This document shows, piece after piece, positions 1 to 6,402 of a stretch of DNA of 6,402 nt (positions are counted from its first letter, which is position 1; every line of letters begins with the position of its first letter). The stretch is from an uncultured Woeseiaceae bacterium. Its GTDB lineage: Bacteria; Pseudomonadota; Gammaproteobacteria; Steroidobacterales; Woeseiaceae. The notes beneath the pieces were generated by a model. It saw nothing but the letters and a program-made list of their open reading frames with translations, was not told where the DNA came from and ran no database searches. The stretch spans positions 1 through 6,402 of the forward strand of contig CALZHX010000376.1 in assembly GCA_945787435.1 (NCBI GenBank), read 5' to 3'. Both the position numbers and the translations under genes were made by a program.

Positions 1-351
1 AAGTACACCGGCTCACCTGACGGCGTTGCGGTCGCAGGAGCACGCGGAAGCGAAAGGCTCGATCTCATCATCCCCGCATCCAATACAGACGAGTCGAAGG
101 CACAGGTGTCGAGAATCTGGGCGCGTCTGCGCATCGCCGATCTCACGGACCGCCAGGCCTGGGAAGCAGACCCTTATGATGAACTGGGGAACGCGATCAA
201 GAGCACCGCGCTCGAGTACCAGCTCATGTCTGACTACACCTCGTTCGTCGCCGTCGATGCGTCACGGCAAACTGAAGGAGATCACGGCGTAACGGTACAC
301 CAGCCTGTGCCGGTTCCGGATGGTGTGCGCTATGACACGACCGTTGAGTAG
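1..351 (+). CDS. VIT/VWA domain protein, C-terminal fragment (5' end outside window)
   Basis: The frame is open from the first base and ends at TAG 349-351, giving 116 residues of a larger protein. Two segments look like the C-terminal end of bacterial proteins with a VIT (inter-alpha-trypsin inhibitor) domain plus a von Willebrand A domain. One is the helix SRIWARLRIADL (residues 37-48). The other is LEYQLMSDYTSFVAVD (71-86), matching the family's usual 'ALE..L.S.YTSFVAVD' signature. The proline-rich tail QPVPVPDGV (101-109) is also common at the end of these proteins. Family members are generally exported or membrane-associated, with a metal-binding VWA fold, but both diagnostic domains lie upstream of the window. 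The visible tail has no hydrophobic anchor and no sortase-like sorting signal. The gene converges on the minus-strand aminopeptidase with 14 nt between stops. Family assignment is fairly secure; function is unknown. Confidence 0.8.
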   Translation, partial: KYTGSPDGVAVAGARGSERLDLIIPASNTDESKAQVSRIWARLRIADLTDRQAWEADPYDELGNAIKSTALEYQLMSDYTSFVAVDASRQTEGDHGVTVHQPVPVPDGVRYDTTVE

Positions 352-365
352 CGACTGACAGAGTC

Positions 366-2168
366 TCAGGCCAGGGGAGCTGTCGCCTCGCGGAGCCACA
401 TGGCGTCAGTCTCTGATAGCAGCGGCGACAGCGTTTCCCACACCCTGTCGTGGTAGTCATTGAGCCAGGCGAGCTCGGCCTCGCTCATCAACGACGGTTC
501 GATCAATGACCTGTCGATCGGCGCGAGTGTCACGGTCTCCAACTGGAGCATGCCCGGCATGACAGAGTCACGTACAACAACTAGGTTCTCTATGCGAATG
601 CCGTACTCCCCTTCGACGTAGTAGCCCGGCTCGTTCGACAGGATCATCCCTGGCTGTAAGGGCACCCACGGCGCCTTCTTGGCAACGCTCTGCGGACCTT
701 CGTGCACACCGAGGAACGTGCCTACGCCATGGCCGGTGCCATGCGCATAATCGAGGCCGGCATTCCATAGCGGCTGCCGCGCAAGAATATCCAGCTGGTA
801 GCCACTTGTGTCCGCGGGAAACTTCACGGCCGCGAGCGCGATGTGTCCCTGCAGCACCCGCGTGAAGCGATCCTTACGTTCCGCGTCCTGTTCACCAAGC
901 GCTATCGTTCGCGTGATGTCGGTTGTGCCCTCGAGATACTGCCCGCCTGAATCGACGAGAAACAGATCGCCATCTGCGAGTCTGCGATTTGATGTTTCAG
1001 ACACACGATAGTGAATGATCGCACCATTCGGTCCCGAGCCCGAGATCGTGTCGAAGCTGATGTCATGCAGCGCTTCGTCTTCGGCACGAAACGCTTCGAG
1101 TCTCTGCACAGCGTCGATCTCTGAAATGTCATTCATCCAGTTATTTTCGAGCCAGTGCAGGAATTTGACCATCGCCACGCCATCGCGAACGTGGGCTTTT
1201 CGAGACCCTTCGATTTCAACCTCATTCTTGATCCCGCGGAACAGAATCAAGGGATCGTCTCCTTCGCGGATAGTTGCACCGGATTCTTTCAACGCCTGGT
1301 GGACAAAACCGGGGCACAGCATTTTATTGACGAGCACGGTCTTCTCTTCTGCACCCAGCATGCGCAAGTAGTCGCCGAAATATTCCTCGTCGGAGATCTC
1401 AACATCGGAGCCGAGATGCAACTTCAGGTCTTCTGAAATTTCGTGGCCCGCAAAGAACGCGGCTGCTTTTCCGTCGGCATGCAGAACGGCTCTACAGAGT
1501 GCGACCGGTGTGTGCGGTACATCGTCGCCGCGAATATTCAGTAACCATGCCGTTGCATTCGGGTTCGAGAAAACAATCGCATCGGCACCAGCACGCCTCA
1601 GCTCCTCGCCGATGCGTTCGCGTTTTATTGAGGAGTCTTCACCGGAGTATTCGATGGCGTGTGGAAATGGCGCCTTCGATTTGCCGTTCGGGCGGTCGTT
1701 CCACAAGTCGTCGATCGGATGCTTGTCGAGCGGCACCAGTTCCAGCGGTGCGAGGTGATCTGTCGATTCGATGTGATCGATTTCGTCCTGCGAATGCAGT
1801 TTGCTCCAGTACCCCAGTCTGCTGACACGGCCCGGGTTGTCCCTGAGCCACTGCCAGGGTGGTAGTACGCGCAGGTCTTCGTACTCGAAGTGTTCTGCAG
1901 GCGTCTCGATCCGCGCCTGTTCGGTGTAGCGCCCATCGATGAACAAGACCGCCGAGTCCAGTGTCAGAAGAAGAGCGCCGGCAGATCCTGAAAAGCCGGT
2001 GGCCCACAACAGGCGCTCGAATTGCGCAGGTGTGTATTCGTTGAGGTACTCGTCATCGTGCGGCACTAACAGGCCATCGATATCGAGCCGTTTCATCTCC
2101 TCCCTGAGTACAGGGAGACGTCGCGCGGCAGCCGTCAACTCACCGCGATTTTCGAATGTTTGCAGCAT
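366..2168 (-). CDS. Xaa-Pro aminopeptidase, M24B family, three-domain APP1 type
   Basis: Predicted to remove the N-terminal residue from peptides with proline at position 2, probably in the cytoplasm since no signal peptide is visible. Residues 1-145 form a creatinase-type N domain (PHDDEYLNEYTP at 36-47, GFSGSAG at 58-64), about 150-310 a second creatinase-like domain, about 320-535 the pita-bread catalytic domain, and 540-600 the short M24 C-terminal domain. The dinuclear metal ligands are all present: D406 (VDSGG), D417 (TTDITRT), H480 (GTGHG), E513 (NEPGYY) and E527 (RIEN). H386, H476 and H489 match the active-site histidines of human XPNPEP1. At 600 residues it fits that long type (human 623) rather than E. 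coli PepP (about 440), so I give no symbol. ATG 2168 is chosen because the N-terminus MLQTFE resembles the usual MFQSFE start of bacterial homologues; an in-frame TTG at 2207 would add 13 atypical residues. The stop is TGA at 366-368. Confidence 0.95.
   Translation of the reverse strand: MLQTFENRGELTAAARRLPVLREEMKRLDIDGLLVPHDDEYLNEYTPAQFERLLWATGFSGSAGALLLTLDSAVLFIDGRYTEQARIETPAEHFEYEDLRVLPPWQWLRDNPGRVSRLGYWSKLHSQDEIDHIESTDHLAPLELVPLDKHPIDDLWNDRPNGKSKAPFPHAIEYSGEDSSIKRERIGEELRRAGADAIVFSNPNATAWLLNIRGDDVPHTPVALCRAVLHADGKAAAFFAGHEISEDLKLHLGSDVEISDEEYFGDYLRMLGAEEKTVLVNKMLCPGFVHQALKESGATIREGDDPLILFRGIKNEVEIEGSRKAHVRDGVAMVKFLHWLENNWMNDISEIDAVQRLEAFRAEDEALHDISFDTISGSGPNGAIIHYRVSETSNRRLADGDLFLVDSGGQYLEGTTDITRTIALGEQDAERKDRFTRVLQGHIALAAVKFPADTSGYQLDILARQPLWNAGLDYAHGTGHGVGTFLGVHEGPQSVAKKAPWVPLQPGMILSNEPGYYVEGEYGIRIENLVVVRDSVMPGMLQLETVTLAPIDRSLIEPSLMSEAELAWLNDYHDRVWETLSPLLSETDAMWLREATAPLA
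379..432. repeat. 9-bp perfect inverted repeat inside the aminopeptidase 3' end
   Basis: GCTGTCGCC (379-387) and GGCGACAGC (424-432) are perfect reverse complements separated by 36 nt. The pair lies in the last codons of the aminopeptidase, just beyond the stop of the converging VIT/VWA gene. It could fold in either transcript and act as a weak bidirectional terminator or 3' stabiliser. There is no real T-tract after either arm (only GTTTCCC on the plus strand), and both arms are constrained by coding, so it may be chance. Confidence 0.25.
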
Positions 2169-2177
2169 AGGTGTGCG

Positions 2178-2206
2178 ACTATATCGCCGCTCGCAGCAGT
2201 TCTCCA
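2178..2206 (-). promoter_or_regulatory. Candidate promoter of the aminopeptidase gene (near-leaderless)
   Basis: Read on the minus strand, TGGAGA (2206-2201) matches four of six bases of the -35 consensus. A 17-nt spacer separates it from TATAGT (2183-2178), which matches five of six bases of the -10 consensus. Transcription would start near 2171, only about 3 nt before ATG 2168, and no Shine-Dalgarno sequence is visible before that ATG. This is pattern matching by eye in a short region and is tentative. Confidence 0.3.
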
Positions 2207-2214
2207 ACCGTGAG

Positions 2215-2238
2215 GTAACCGCGACCGTCCCCGGTTAC
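2215..2238. promoter_or_regulatory. Inverted repeat in divergent intergenic region, possible operator
   Basis: GTAACCG (2215-2221) and CGGTTAC (2232-2238) form a perfect 7-bp inverted repeat with a 10-nt spacer, between the divergent aminopeptidase and hydrolase genes. The right arm overlaps a -10-like TACAAT (2236-2241) facing the hydrolase gene. The geometry suits a dimeric regulator gating that promoter, but a single copy of a 7-bp repeat can occur by chance. I cannot name a regulator. Confidence 0.3.
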
Positions 2239-2241
2239 AAT
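2236..2241 (+). promoter_or_regulatory. Candidate -10 box for the hydrolase-lipoprotein unit
   Basis: TACAAT differs from TATAAT at one position and lies 41 nt upstream of the hydrolase TTG start, giving a leader of about 35 nt. No good -35 box is visible at 16-18 nt spacing (the 17-nt position reads AGGTAA), so the promoter would be weak, activator-dependent or of another sigma class. Confidence 0.25.
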
Positions 2242-2271
2242 AGGCCCGCAACCGAATAGACAAGAAAATCC

Positions 2272-2276
2272 GGGGA
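2272..2276 (+). promoter_or_regulatory. Ribosome binding site for the TTG-started hydrolase
   Basis: GGGGA ends 6 nt before TTG 2283. It is a partial match to the anti-Shine-Dalgarno complement, but at normal spacing. It supports TTG as the start, since the frame is closed by TAG at 2241-2243 and contains no earlier ATG, GTG or TTG. Confidence 0.4.
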
Positions 2277-2282
2277 TTATCT

Positions 2283-3278
2283 TTGACTGACTTATTCTAT
2301 GCTGCCGCATGCCAAACCGATTTCCCCTGCCCGGTCAGGCGTTCCGAGATCGGCGGCCGTGTGCGTAGAATGTCGCAAATCATTGAGCAGACAATTACTG
2401 GCTACGAACCGTTTTTCGACGTGCGCTTGTTGACGTTCCCTGAGTTCGCGCACGCCGTGCCTATTCATCAGACCGTTGACGAACTACGACGCCACCTCGC
2501 GTTGCCGGTCCCCAATGAACACACGGACACATACGAGAAGCTCGCGAAGCAATACGGCTGCTATATACAAACCGGTTCTTTCCTTGAAATTGACGACAAG
2601 TACCCGGGCGCACTCTTTAATACAACAGTACTGATCGGTCCGAACGGAATATTGTCCAAGTACCGCAAGGTCAACACGTGGATCCCCTGGGAAGTTCACA
2701 CCTCGCCACATGACTTGCCCGGCTATAGCGAGAATCCTTTTCCTGTCGTCGATACCGAACTGGGAAAAATTGGTGTGGCAACCTGTTACGACTGGCTGTT
2801 CCCGGAAACGATTCGGCAAATAGCATTTAACGGCGCCGAGATCATTGTGCGCATTTCCGCTTATATGGATCCATGGGGCACAGCAGAACCGGTCGCCTGG
2901 TGGACCCTTGTCAATCGAACGCGCGCGCTCGAGAACATGGTGTATGTCGTCGCGGCTAACCAGGGTGCGACGCTCAAACACTATCCGCCATTCAGCTGGC
3001 CCGGCGGCAGCATGGTTGTGGATTATGACGGCCGAATCCTCGCGCAGGCCGACCCCGGTGCCGGTGAGAAAGTTGTCGTAGCCCCGATCAACGTCACGCA
3101 ACTACGCGCCGAGCGCGAACGTCGCGTTGGTCATGACTTACGTGCCCATGTGCGCAGTGAAATACATAGTTACCTCGATCAGCAGCACCTGGCGCCAGCC
3201 GGCTCTGCGGAAATTGGCATCGACTCGCTCAAAGAGCGTATAGCGATTGCAAAGCGTCGACTCGATGACTCGCAATAA
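2283..3278 (+). CDS. Carbon-nitrogen hydrolase (nitrilase superfamily), substrate unknown
   Basis: A complete 331-residue enzyme of the nitrilase/amidase superfamily, which hydrolyses amide, carbamoyl or nitrile C-N bonds through a cysteine thioester. The triad is intact: E54 in FPEF, K129 in KYRKVN, and C168 in ATCYDW. The conserved late segment NRTRALENMVYVVAANQG (211-228) is also present. The first strand, FYAAACQTDF (5-14), starts right after the TTG codon. A later ATG would delete this core strand, so TTG 2283 is the likely start. No signal peptide or membrane segment is seen, so it should be cytoplasmic. The tail around 275-300 (LRAERERRVGHDLRAHVRSEIHSYL region) resembles the C-terminal extension of amidase- and formamidase-like branches. 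I cannot assign a substrate; aliphatic amidase, carbamoylase or nitrilase are all possible. Its last 14 nt overlap the start of the downstream lipoprotein gene, suggesting coupled translation. Confidence 0.92.
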   Translation: MTDLFYAAACQTDFPCPVRRSEIGGRVRRMSQIIEQTITGYEPFFDVRLLTFPEFAHAVPIHQTVDELRRHLALPVPNEHTDTYEKLAKQYGCYIQTGSFLEIDDKYPGALFNTTVLIGPNGILSKYRKVNTWIPWEVHTSPHDLPGYSENPFPVVDTELGKIGVATCYDWLFPETIRQIAFNGAEIIVRISAYMDPWGTAEPVAWWTLVNRTRALENMVYVVAANQGATLKHYPPFSWPGGSMVVDYDGRILAQADPGAGEKVVVAPINVTQLRAERERRVGHDLRAHVRSEIHSYLDQQHLAPAGSAEIGIDSLKERIAIAKRRLDDSQ

Positions 3279-6200
3279 ATCAGTCGCACTGCTATTTGTC
3301 TTGTTGCTCACGGTGACACTGGCCGCATGCACGCGGCAGGCCGCGCCGGAACAACCCAGCAATGACGATATTGTGCTTAACAATCGTGGTGTCGCTCTGA
3401 TGGGTTACTTCGACTATGCGGGCGCACTTGAAGTATTCGCCGATCTCGTCGAACGCAACGATGATTGGCACGACGCACGAATCAACCTGGCTATTGCAAC
3501 GATGAATCGCCAGGAATCGGGTGACAGCGAGCTCGCATTGCAACAGCTTGCTATCGTGCTTGATGCGAAAACTGACGACGTTCGCGCTAATTATGTTGCT
3601 GGCCTGCTGCATTTGTACCTGGGCGAGATCGAGGCCGCTGCGGACCGCTTTTCGAACGTGCTTGGCGTCGACGCTACAGATGCCTACGCGCACTACTACC
3701 TGGGCCAGTGTCTATTGCGGCTGGGCGACAAGGAGTCTGCGCTTGCAGCTTTCCAGCAGACCATCGAGCAGGATCCTTACCTTCGTAGCGCGTATTACAG
3801 TGCAGCGCAGGTCCTGCAACAACTTGGGCGCGACGACGCAGCCGATGAGCAGTTCGCGTTGTTCGAGCGACTTGCTGACAACCCGCGTGCGCGACTGGCA
3901 GAATTTAAATACACGCGCATGGGGCCGAAGTCACTCGTAATGACGGCCGGCGGTGAAGCACATGTCGATGAGACTCCCGTGCGACCCGCAGGCGCACTGT
4001 TCCAGGAAGCGCAGATTGTTGGCAGTCTCGGCGCCGTTGTTGCACATGCCCACTTGACATCTGTCGACCTCGACAACAATGGTCAACAGGAAGTTTTCCT
4101 CGCCGGTGATACTGGCAACCGGCTGCTCGCCGCAGCTCCCGATACGCGATTTGTCGATCACATTCAGCAGCCCTGGTCTGCCGTAAGTGGCATTAATGCC
4201 GTGGCCTGGGGCGATATCGATAATGACGGGCTGGTCGACGCCTACCTGTGCCGCTCCGGTTCGAATCAGCTCTGGCTGCAAGTCGCGGCGAACAACTGGC
4301 AGCAGGCAGGGTCCGATGCCAACGTGGGCGACGGTGACAACGACTGTGCTGATGCTGCATTGGTGGATGCTGATCACGATGGCGATCTTGATATTCTGAT
4401 CGGCAACCGTATGGCTGCCGACAACTTGCTCAATAACAATCGTGATGGCAGTTTTCGCTCACTGGCAGATCAGCTCGGCGCAGCTGCGGAACCACGTAAC
4501 ACGCATCGGCTGATTACGGCCGATATCGATGGCGATCGCGATGTCGACCTGCTGTTCATCCATGACGCACCACCACATGCCATATTGATCAATGACCGCC
4601 TGTGGAACTACACAGCCGCGGTCGGGCTTGATGAGTTCTCCAACACCGCGCTACGCGCAGCTACCGTGGTGGACCTGGATACCGACGGGCGCAATGAAAT
4701 TGTCGGCATAGATAATGACGGACAGGTCAAAGCCTGGCGGGCCGGCGACGACGGTCAGTGGGCGGCGCACGTGCTTTTTGAGTCACAGCTGGCCGGCGAG
4801 ATGCCCGTCGATCTGGCGACGCTGGATCTTTCCGGTGATGCGAATATGGAGCTTGCGATACTGGGCCGTGGAGCTTTCGAGATCTTTGCCGTTTCGGCAG
4901 ACTTGCAAGGCAAACGACTGGCACTAGAGCACTTTCAGGGCGGCATGCCGATTCCGGTTTTGCGATCAGCGTCGAGGGGCAGCTCCCTGGTCGCTGCCGA
5001 GACATCATCCGAGCAGACCCGTGTTGTGGAGTGGCGCCCTGGACCAGGACGTTTCGACTTTGTCACGATGACCTTGTCCGGCATGCACGATGATGCAGAT
5101 ACGATGCGCTCCAACGCATCGGGTATCGGCACGCAGGTGAGTCTGCGCAACGGCACACACTGGAGCCTGACCGACACCTACAAACATTCTTCTCTGCGCG
5201 GCCACAGCCTGCAGCCATTGGCGATCGGCCTGCGAGGCAAATCGCGTGCAGACTTCGTGGCCCTGCATTGGTCCGACGGCGTGTATCAGACTGAACTCGA
5301 TATCGAAAGCGGATCGAACCAACGTATCGCCGAAACGGAGCGACAGTTATCGAGTTGCCCGGTGTTGTTCGCCTGGGACGGAGAGCGCTTTACGTTTGTT
5401 ACAGATCTCCTCGGTGTTGGCGGTCTCGGTGGCTTTGTCGAGCCTGGCGTCGTTGGAACTCCACGACCCTGGGAGCGACTTGCGCTTCCGCCAAACACAC
5501 TGGTCGACGATGATAATCGCTTGATTTTCAAGTTAACTGAACCGATGCAGGAGAGCGCTTACGTCGATGCGGTGCAACTCGAGAGTTACGACCTGCCGCC
5601 CGAATGGGGCATGCTGGTCGATGAACGCATGGCAACAGGCGCACCTGCGGTAACAGGTCAGACGCTGTTCTACAAAGCATCGATCAGCCCCACCGCTGCA
5701 ATCGATCGCAGCGGCAACGATGTGCTGACCTTGATCGCCGATCGCGATGAACGCGCGATGCCGCCGGGAGACATTGACCGCCGGTTTCTCGGCCTGCTCA
5801 AGAACACAGAGTCCGTGACGCTTGAGTTTGACCAACCCATCCAACGACCGAACGATCAGGCGGCCGCTTTCCCGGTACTGCTCGCCGATGCCTGGGTCGA
5901 ATATCCGTATTCGCAGACCGCGTTTTCGGCCTGGCAAGCGGGGTTGCAGTATCGCTCTGCAACACTGGAAGCTCGCGACGGCGATGGTGAATGGCATTTG
6001 GTCTATCCTGAGTTTGGCTATCCTGCAGGTATGCCCCGCCAGATGAGCCTGCCATTGCACGAGCTGCCACAGGGCGCCAACGCACTTCGTCTTAGCTGGA
6101 ATCGCGAGTTGTACTGGGACCGCATCCGAATCGTGTACGCCGAGGCCGCGCCTGATGAAATGCGGCACGCGGTCCTGGAGCCACGGCTCGCGCGGGTTGC

Positions 6201-6402
6201 CAAGACTGGTTTTGCCAAACGCTCAACGTACGGGCAAAGGCGGCCGCACTACGACTATGATCAGCGTGTGCCGTTCTGGGATACCGAGTATGCAACGGGC
6301 TTTTACACGCAGCTGGGCAATATGACGGAATTGGTCAAAGCTGCGGACGACGCTATCGCTCTTGTCGGGCCGGGCGAGGAAATTCACTTCGAGTTTGCAG
6401 CG
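3265..6402 (+). CDS. Large lipoprotein: TPR, FG-GAP/VCBS, ASPIC/UnbV (CRTAC1-like), 3' end outside window
   Basis: The frame is unbroken from ATG 3265 to the window edge, giving 1046 residues without a stop. Residues 1-21 form a lipoprotein signal peptide (RNK n-region, Leu/Val-rich core) ending in the lipobox LAAC with C22. T23 at +2 argues against inner-membrane retention, so outer-membrane attachment is likely. About 38-207 are four to five TPR repeats (for example AHYYLGQCLLRLGDKESALAA). About 255-540 is an FG-GAP/VCBS beta-propeller with six Asp-rich loops, at D268, D317-D325, D368-D376, D420-D428, D470-E478 and D521-E529, typical of calcium binding. About 617-692 is an ASPIC/UnbV domain (SGIGTQV to SNQRIAETE). 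A further module opens with CPVLFAWDGERFTFVTD (698-714) and runs to the edge. An in-frame TTG at 3247 would add six residues; ATG fits the signal peptide better. CRTAC1-like proteins are common but mostly uncharacterised; a role in surface binding or assembly is only inference. Confidence 0.92.
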   Translation, partial: MTRNKSVALLFVLLLTVTLAACTRQAAPEQPSNDDIVLNNRGVALMGYFDYAGALEVFADLVERNDDWHDARINLAIATMNRQESGDSELALQQLAIVLDAKTDDVRANYVAGLLHLYLGEIEAAADRFSNVLGVDATDAYAHYYLGQCLLRLGDKESALAAFQQTIEQDPYLRSAYYSAAQVLQQLGRDDAADEQFALFERLADNPRARLAEFKYTRMGPKSLVMTAGGEAHVDETPVRPAGALFQEAQIVGSLGAVVAHAHLTSVDLDNNGQQEVFLAGDTGNRLLAAAPDTRFVDHIQQPWSAVSGINAVAWGDIDNDGLVDAYLCRSGSNQLWLQVAANNWQQAGSDANVGDGDNDCADAALVDADHDGDLDILIGNRMAADNLLNNNRDGSFRSLADQLGAAAEPRNTHRLITADIDGDRDVDLLFIHDAPPHAILINDRLWNYTAAVGLDEFSNTALRAATVVDLDTDGRNEIVGIDNDGQVKAWRAGDDGQWAAHVLFESQLAGEMPVDLATLDLSGDANMELAILGRGAFEIFAVSADLQGKRLALEHFQGGMPIPVLRSASRGSSLVAAETSSEQTRVVEWRPGPGRFDFVTMTLSGMHDDADTMRSNASGIGTQVSLRNGTHWSLTDTYKHSSLRGHSLQPLAIGLRGKSRADFVALHWSDGVYQTELDIESGSNQRIAETERQLSSCPVLFAWDGERFTFVTDLLGVGGLGGFVEPGVVGTPRPWERLALPPNTLVDDDNRLIFKLTEPMQESAYVDAVQLESYDLPPEWGMLVDERMATGAPAVTGQTLFYKASISPTAAIDRSGNDVLTLIADRDERAMPPGDIDRRFLGLLKNTESVTLEFDQPIQRPNDQAAAFPVLLADAWVEYPYSQTAFSAWQAGLQYRSATLEARDGDGEWHLVYPEFGYPAGMPRQMSLPLHELPQGANALRLSWNRELYWDRIRIVYAEAAPDEMRHAVLEPRLARVAKTGFAKRSTYGQRRPHYDYDQRVPFWDTEYATGFYTQLGNMTELVKAADDAIALVGPGEEIHFEFAA

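Noticed and set aside
1015..1371. 118-codon plus-strand frame
   Set aside because: It is antisense to the aminopeptidase, Ser-rich and without motifs; the aminopeptidase is intact and well supported there.
2484..3101. 205-codon open frame on the minus strand
   Set aside because: It is antisense to the hydrolase, whose catalytic residues are all in the plus frame. No family resemblance is visible.
2283..3278. Apolipoprotein N-acyltransferase (Lnt), suggested by a nitrilase-type domain next to a lipoprotein gene
   Set aside because: Lnt needs several N-terminal membrane helices and is about 500 residues long. This 331-residue protein starts directly with the nitrilase fold and shows no membrane segment.
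3292..3693. 133-codon minus-strand frame
   Set aside because: It is antisense to the signal peptide and TPR region of the lipoprotein, with no recognisable domain.
5533..6168. 211-codon open frame on the minus strand
   Set aside because: It lies wholly inside the lipoprotein gene, which shows clear domains in the plus frame. The antisense translation is rich in Arg, His and Cys with no recognisable motif, as expected for a shadow frame.
3265..6402. Frameshift or broken gene, suggested by several plus-strand frames in another register (3521, 4187, 4715, 5246, 5822)
   Set aside because: Codon-by-codon reading from ATG 3265 is continuous to the window end, with domains in the expected order. 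The other-register frames are shadows.
1..6402. CRISPR array, tRNA, rRNA, insertion sequence or attachment site
   Set aside because: I found no regularly spaced repeats, RNA gene motifs, transposase-like proteins or flanking direct repeats; nearly all of the window is accounted for by the four coding genes.

Overview
The window carries four protein-coding genes and almost no non-coding DNA. Base composition is moderately GC-rich by eye. The lipoprotein signal with a non-Asp +2 residue and the mix of families (VIT/VWA protein, three-domain aminopeptidase P, nitrilase-superfamily enzyme, TPR/FG-GAP/ASPIC lipoprotein) fit a Gram-negative bacterium. An aquatic proteobacterium, perhaps a gammaproteobacterium, is a reasonable guess, but no marker gene here fixes the lineage.

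Layout: (1) 1-351, plus strand, is the last 116 codons of a VIT/VWA-type protein. (2) 366-2168, minus strand, is a complete 600-residue M24B Xaa-Pro aminopeptidase of the human XPNPEP1 (APP1) type, with all five metal ligands and the three active-site histidines; it converges on gene 1 with a 14-nt gap. (3) 2169-2282 is a short divergent intergenic region holding a 7-bp inverted repeat and promoter-like boxes. (4) 2283-3278, plus strand, is a complete carbon-nitrogen hydrolase with an intact Glu-Lys-Cys triad and a TTG start. (5) 3265-6402, plus strand, overlaps the hydrolase by 14 nt and stays open to the window edge. It is a lipoprotein of at least 1046 residues with TPRs, six Asp-rich FG-GAP/VCBS calcium-loop motifs, an ASPIC/UnbV domain and a further C-terminal module.

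The hydrolase and the lipoprotein look like one translationally coupled unit. What joins a cytoplasmic-looking amidase or nitrilase to a large surface or periplasmic beta-propeller lipoprotein is not evident and is the most interesting question here. The aminopeptidase is probably a separate peptide-catabolism gene. I see no tRNA, rRNA, CRISPR array, insertion sequence or phage gene, and no clear evidence of a new defence or mobile system.
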